From the NCBI GenBank assembly GCA_903892365.1, contig CAITIF010000896.1, forward strand, positions 1 to 9,533: a stretch of DNA of 9,533 nucleotides. Reading direction: 5' to 3'. Source of the DNA: an uncultured Pirellula sp. Lineage in GTDB: Bacteria > Planctomycetota > Planctomycetia > Pirellulales > Pirellulaceae. Position numbers and translations under genes: made by a program. The notes below the pieces were generated by a model. It ran no database searches and was not told the DNA's origin. It worked only from the letters and a program-made list of their open reading frames with translations. Of the stretch, positions 5,821 through 9,533 are shown piece after piece; position 1 is the stretch's first letter, and every line of letters starts with the position of its first letter.

Positions 5821-8800
5821 GTGCTGTTGCTGCATCGATCGATTTTGGTTTCATGGGTCTTTTTGATTCTAGCAGGCATCTGTCCCGTCGAAATGAAATC
5901 GGCCAATGGGGACGAAACACCCCCCTTTACGGTTCCTGAGGGCTTCTCGGTTCAACGCGTTGCGGATGACTCGGTGGTTCATGACTGTTTCTGTATGACG
6001 ATGGATGGCTTGGGACGCCCAGTGGTTTCCGGGCCTGGCTACATTCGAACGTTAGTAGATGACAATCAAGATGGGATCTACGATCGCACTTTTCTTTGGA
6101 CCAGCATGACCAAACAAGGCGCACAAGGGCTTTGGTCCGAAGGTCGAAAGCTTTATTTTGTCAGCGAGGGTGCGTTGTGGCTAACCGAAGACGCCGACGG
6201 GGATTTGGCAGCTGATGCCAATCCGAAGCGTGTTTTAGAGCTGCCCACAGGGGGCGAACACGACGTTCACGCAATTCGTCGAGGTCCAGATGGGTTTTGG
6301 TACTTTATTGCTGGCAACTTTGCCAAGGATCTCGCAAATCTTCAAAACGACCCTCTCAGCCCCGTAGGACGTTCTCGAAGCGGAACGCTATGGCGAATTA
6401 GCCCCGACTTTAAAACTCGAGGTGTTTGGGCGCACGGTATGCGGAACTGCTACGATTTTGACTTCTTGCCTGACGGGCAGATTGTCACCTACGATAGCGA
6501 CTGCGAACGCGAAGCGACCCTGCCTTGGTATCGTCCTACGCGAGTTTTCGTGTTGGGACCAGGAAGTGATGCAGGATGGTGCGGGCAGGCTTGGAAAGAC
6601 GAGGACCACCGTATTACGATGCCTCAAACGCTCGCCCAACTAGGGCGAGGTTCCCCTACCGGTGTCGCTGTCTATCAACATCGAACGTTCCCCAAAAAAT
6701 ATCACGATGCGGCTTTTGTTTTGGATTGGACCTTCGGTCGAGTCCTGGCGGTCTTTCCCTCGAGGAATCTAGATGAATCCCAACGCATCCCTAACAAAGT
6801 GCCAGCGGAAGTTTTCATGCAACCATCCGGGAACGCCGGATTCGCTCCAACCGATGTTTGTGTTGTCCCCGACGGCAGCTTGTTGGTTTGCGTGGGTGGT
6901 CGAGGTACGACGGGCGCAATCTATCGCATTGCGGCTCAAGAACAAGCGAGCCCCGACAATTCGGCCCACTGGTTTGACTCCTCAATGCGAAATGGACAGA
7001 TTCGTCCCGAGGCAGCAAATGCCCTTCAAGAAGCGTTGATGACCAACATGCCTTTTGAAAGCTGGTCAGAAGTTCAATGGCGAGCGTCCATCGAAAAGGC
7101 TGGCGCAGAATCTTTGATGGCTGTTGTTCAAGGTGAATTAGAAATCGATGCGGCCCCTGAAGTCAGTGCCGCGGCCAAGTTACGAGCGGCTCAAATGTTG
7201 ACTCGTATGAATGCAAACATACCTACATCGATCGTCTTAAAAGCAGTCATGTCCAGCTCTGCATCGACCAGGGCTGCGGGCTGGTGGCTCGCCGGTCGAG
7301 GTCGACTGCAGCTTAAACCTCAAGACGCGAGTTGGATCGCGCAAGCAGCTAGCATGAACTACAACTCTTTCGCTCCAGAGCAGCTCGACTCAACCGATCG
7401 ACCTCATTGGGACAATCACCTTGGTCCCGCCGATGAAAGATTGCGATGGGAAGCATTTGGTCTACGAAAATGGCCCATGGCAAAAGCGGAAAGCCGAGAA
7501 GTCCCAGACTCAGATGCCGGCAATTCCATACGTCGAACATGGCTTTGGGCTCTGGCCAGATCGGCGACTCCTCCTGCGCAGAAGTCGGCAGAGAATGTGC
7601 TGGATGGACTCATCGCCAAAGCACTATTTGGTTCCATGCAAACCAACCTCGACACGCCCTTGCTGGATAAACTTGCGAACTGGGTTCCTGCGAAACAACA
7701 ACAGTGGACCACTCGCGATCAGCTCGAATTCTTCACTACGCTTCAAGTCTCATTGGGCGAACGCCGTTATTCGCTTCCTCAACAAGTCGATCCACCTCAG
7801 CCCGATGTTTTGGACGGATACAAGGGACTTAGCTCCTCGCGGTTGCCCGAAAGCCTAAGAAAGGCCTGGACCGATTGGACTCTTTTCTTTGCTCAGAAGG
7901 CTATCGACCTGGATAGCCCTCTTCTTCACCTGGAAGCAACTCGCACACTTTCGATGCTTGAGCCAAAGAATTCCGAAGCGGTTGCTTTCTTGCTCGGCCA
8001 AATTACTGACAAAAGCCACCCTACCTCGGATATTCACTGGCTTTGCTGTTCCGCCAACTGCTCGTCCCCAAGAACCGCAGAAATGACTGCGATGACAGCT
8101 CAGGCTTTGGCCGGAATCATTCGCAAAGTAAAACAACGAGGCCTCTACACCGACAATCAATGGCCCATTCGATTGCAGCAATTGGTTGCTGCCCTGCTCA
8201 AACGCGATTCAAATCTTGGTGCAGCCTTTGTCGACTTGCCAATCCCATGCTGCCCAGAGGATTTGGCTTTGCTAAGTGCATTCCCCATCGACGTTCAAGC
8301 GAACGCAAGATTAAAAATGAAAAAGCACTTGGTCAGCTCTGAAACTTCAGATTGGTCGCCCGCCATTCTTCGTTATGCATGCCAAGCTGGAATCGACGAT
8401 TCTCTTGCTTTCAAAATTCGCGAAGCTGCTGCTGATCCAAAACTGACGACCGTTGCAATCGAATTGCTCGCGACGCGCGCCAGCGAAACGGACTACGGAT
8501 TGTTTTTGTCCGCTCTGGAATCACAAGATCGCGACCAGTGGGCCTTGGGTTGGAAAGGTATCGCCTCCCTTCCAACCATCGATTCTCAACGAGAGTTGAC
8601 CGCCTTGGCTCCAGTTGTCTCCAGCGTTTTAAACTCCAACACGAGCTTGCCCCGAGCCAAAGTCCTGCAACGAGTCCGGTTGGTCGGCACCAAGCTAAAT
8701 CCAACCGATGGCCTGAAACCACCTGCGACAGAATTATGGTTGGATTGGGAGCGATACTTCAAAAGCGTATTGTCTGAGGACGATTTTGCAAAGTTACTTA

Positions 8801-9252
8801 AGCCAAATATTGCTGTTGATTGGACCGCCATGCTGCAACAAGCCAGTTTGATGAAAGGCGATTCGGAAAAAGGCAAGATCCTTTATCAAGAGAAGTGTGC
8901 GCTTTGCCATGGTGGCCAAAGCTCTCTGGGCCCAAGTCTATCCGGTGTGGCCAAGCGATTCTCGCGAGAAGATCTTTCGAAAGCGATCTTTGAACCTAGC
9001 CGAGACATTTCGGAACGGTACCGAGCGATCCGTGTTCTGACAATCGATGATGAAATCTATACTGGGATGATTGTTTATAACGCAGCCGACGGAACCACTC
9101 TTCAAACCGCCACTGGCTCCATCGTTAGAATCAATCAAGATAACATTCAGGACAAAGGTTATTCCACCGAATCGCTGATGCCGTCCGGTTTGCTCGATGA
9201 CAAATCCCCTCAAGATGTTGCCAACCTTTTTGCTTACCTGGATGGGCTGTAG
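5821..9252 (+). CDS. Secreted PVC-type dehydrogenase with beta-propeller, helical middle and C-terminal cytochrome c
   Basis: A 1143-residue exported protein of the Pirellula/Verrucomicrobium type. A signal peptide (about 1-29) precedes a beta-propeller, dehydrogenase-like domain (about 39-375). That domain has Ca-binding-like acidic loops (DDNQDGIYD at 80-88; DADGD at 124-128) and blocks such as HDVHAIRRGPDG and HGMRNCYDFDFLPDG. Residues about 385-1010 are helical, HEAT-like and variable. The C terminus (about 1011-1143) is a single-heme cytochrome c: C1026-A-L-C1029-H1030 binds heme, and M1120 in LMPSG is the likely sixth ligand. This order matches the TIGR02604-type dehydrogenase domain followed by a TIGR02603-type heme-binding domain. 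It probably oxidises a sugar, polyol or related substrate in the envelope and passes electrons to its own heme; the substrate is unknown. The GTG at 5821 is supported by GGGGAG eight bases upstream. The stop overlaps the end of the convergent downstream gene by 19 bp. The mature protein has many cysteines, including C742-C743, C747 and C810-C811. Confidence 0.93.
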   Translation: MLLLHRSILVSWVFLILAGICPVEMKSANGDETPPFTVPEGFSVQRVADDSVVHDCFCMTMDGLGRPVVSGPGYIRTLVDDNQDGIYDRTFLWTSMTKQGAQGLWSEGRKLYFVSEGALWLTEDADGDLAADANPKRVLELPTGGEHDVHAIRRGPDGFWYFIAGNFAKDLANLQNDPLSPVGRSRSGTLWRISPDFKTRGVWAHGMRNCYDFDFLPDGQIVTYDSDCEREATLPWYRPTRVFVLGPGSDAGWCGQAWKDEDHRITMPQTLAQLGRGSPTGVAVYQHRTFPKKYHDAAFVLDWTFGRVLAVFPSRNLDESQRIPNKVPAEVFMQPSGNAGFAPTDVCVVPDGSLLVCVGGRGTTGAIYRIAAQEQASPDNSAHWFDSSMRNGQIRPEAANALQEALMTNMPFESWSEVQWRASIEKAGAESLMAVVQGELEIDAAPEVSAAAKLRAAQMLTRMNANIPTSIVLKAVMSSSASTRAAGWWLAGRGRLQLKPQDASWIAQAASMNYNSFAPEQLDSTDRPHWDNHLGPADERLRWEAFGLRKWPMAKAESREVPDSDAGNSIRRTWLWALARSATPPAQKSAENVLDGLIAKALFGSMQTNLDTPLLDKLANWVPAKQQQWTTRDQLEFFTTLQVSLGERRYSLPQQVDPPQPDVLDGYKGLSSSRLPESLRKAWTDWTLFFAQKAIDLDSPLLHLEATRTLSMLEPKNSEAVAFLLGQITDKSHPTSDIHWLCCSANCSSPRTAEMTAMTAQALAGIIRKVKQRGLYTDNQWPIRLQQLVAALLKRDSNLGAAFVDLPIPCCPEDLALLSAFPIDVQANARLKMKKHLVSSETSDWSPAILRYACQAGIDDSLAFKIREAAADPKLTTVAIELLATRASETDYGLFLSALESQDRDQWALGWKGIASLPTIDSQRELTALAPVVSSVLNSNTSLPRAKVLQRVRLVGTKLNPTDGLKPPATELWLDWERYFKSVLSEDDFAKLLKPNIAVDWTAMLQQASLMKGDSEKGKILYQEKCALCHGGQSSLGPSLSGVAKRFSREDLSKAIFEPSRDISERYRAIRVLTIDDEIYTGMIVYNAADGTTLQTATGSIVRINQDNIQDKGYSTESLMPSGLLDDKSPQDVANLFAYLDGL

Positions 9253-9533
9253 GCCGAATCAGCCACCTCGATGGCGGGCGATTGCTTGAAACATTTGGCC
9301 AAGACAAACGTGATGGCTGCGGTGGACAAGCAGCCCATCAAAAATGGAACATCGCCAACCCGCCCCTGCATCAGTGGAAGCCACCAGTATTCGCCATCGA
9401 TGTTCATCATCGCAACATCCACGATACTAGGCAGCGCAGCAATCCCAACTAGAACCATGCCAAGGCGGCTCCCGAGTTTGTGTTGCGTCAACGCGGTAGC
9501 CAAACCAAGTGAAGAACAAATGGCAACCCATGC
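9234..9533 (-). CDS. Membrane protein C-terminal part (5' end beyond window)
   Basis: The last 99 residues of a membrane protein whose start is outside the window; the reading frame is open to the right edge with no stop. Three hydrophobic segments are visible: one at the edge (AWVAICSSLGLATAL), one around GMVLVGIAALPSIVDVAMM, and one around DVPFLMGCLSTAAITFVLA. A short polar loop with GEYWWLPLMQG lies between the second and third, and a polar tail ends the protein. I do not recognise the family. A TTG at 9503 could serve as a start for an 89-residue protein, but the hydrophobic sequence continues upstream of it, so a longer gene is more likely. It converges on the dehydrogenase gene, and the two 3' ends overlap by 19 bp (9234-9252). 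Confidence 0.7.
   Translation of the reverse strand, partial: AWVAICSSLGLATALTQHKLGSRLGMVLVGIAALPSIVDVAMMNIDGEYWWLPLMQGRVGDVPFLMGCLSTAAITFVLAKCFKQSPAIEVADSAYSPSR

Noticed and set aside
5419..5835. 138-residue minus-strand frame spanning the divergent promoter region and the start of the DUF6807 gene
   Set aside because: It overlaps the signal peptide region of DUF6807 in another frame and crosses the tandem repeat; its Lys/Pro-rich composition looks non-coding.
1..9533. CRISPR arrays, tRNA or rRNA genes, insertion sequences, prophage genes
   Set aside because: No regularly spaced repeats, cloverleaf-like segments, transposase or phage protein motifs were seen on either strand.

Overview
The window looks like chromosomal DNA from a planctomycete, probably in or near the Pirellulales. 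The main reasons are a PVC-type secreted dehydrogenase with a C-terminal single-heme cytochrome c domain, a secreted DUF6807 ('PmoA'-type) protein, a zinc-ribbon/multi-pass membrane protein of the kind common in that phylum, moderate GC, and frequent non-ATG starts. The assignment rests on recognised protein types; no search was run.

Layout. Positions 1-1238 (minus strand) carry a two-component pair: a sensor histidine kinase followed, after 3 bp, by an OmpR-like response regulator that runs off the left edge. Positions 1239-1572 are a divergent intergenic region with a candidate promoter on each strand. Positions 1573-2094 (plus strand) encode a small protein of unknown function with one C-terminal membrane segment. 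It converges on the next minus-strand block across a strong hairpin at 2216-2272 that probably ends transcription from both sides.

Positions 2284-5642 (minus strand) hold three co-directional genes, in transcription order: a secreted DUF6807 protein, a membrane protein with two zinc ribbons, and a small Ala/Lys-rich lipoprotein. Gaps are 41 bp and 105 bp, so the first two may be one transcript, while the lipoprotein could have its own promoter. A 178-bp divergent region (5643-5820) containing a short 14-bp tandem repeat separates DUF6807 from a 1143-residue dehydrogenase/cytochrome c protein at 5821-9252 (plus strand). That gene overlaps by 19 bp, tail to tail, the end of a membrane protein gene entering from the right edge.

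Biological reading. The DUF6807 and dehydrogenase genes are both exported and share one divergent regulatory region. This is consistent with joint use of a carbohydrate or polyol substrate in the cell envelope, with electrons passed to the C-terminal heme; the substrate cannot be read from the sequence. The kinase has almost no extracytoplasmic domain, so it probably senses something in the membrane or through a partner. No mobile element, CRISPR array, tRNA or rRNA was seen, and there is no convincing sign of a new multi-gene system. The most unusual items are the duplicated zinc ribbon, the Cys/His-containing tail-anchored-type protein beside the kinase, the promoter tandem repeat, and a strong excess of the palindrome CGATCG.
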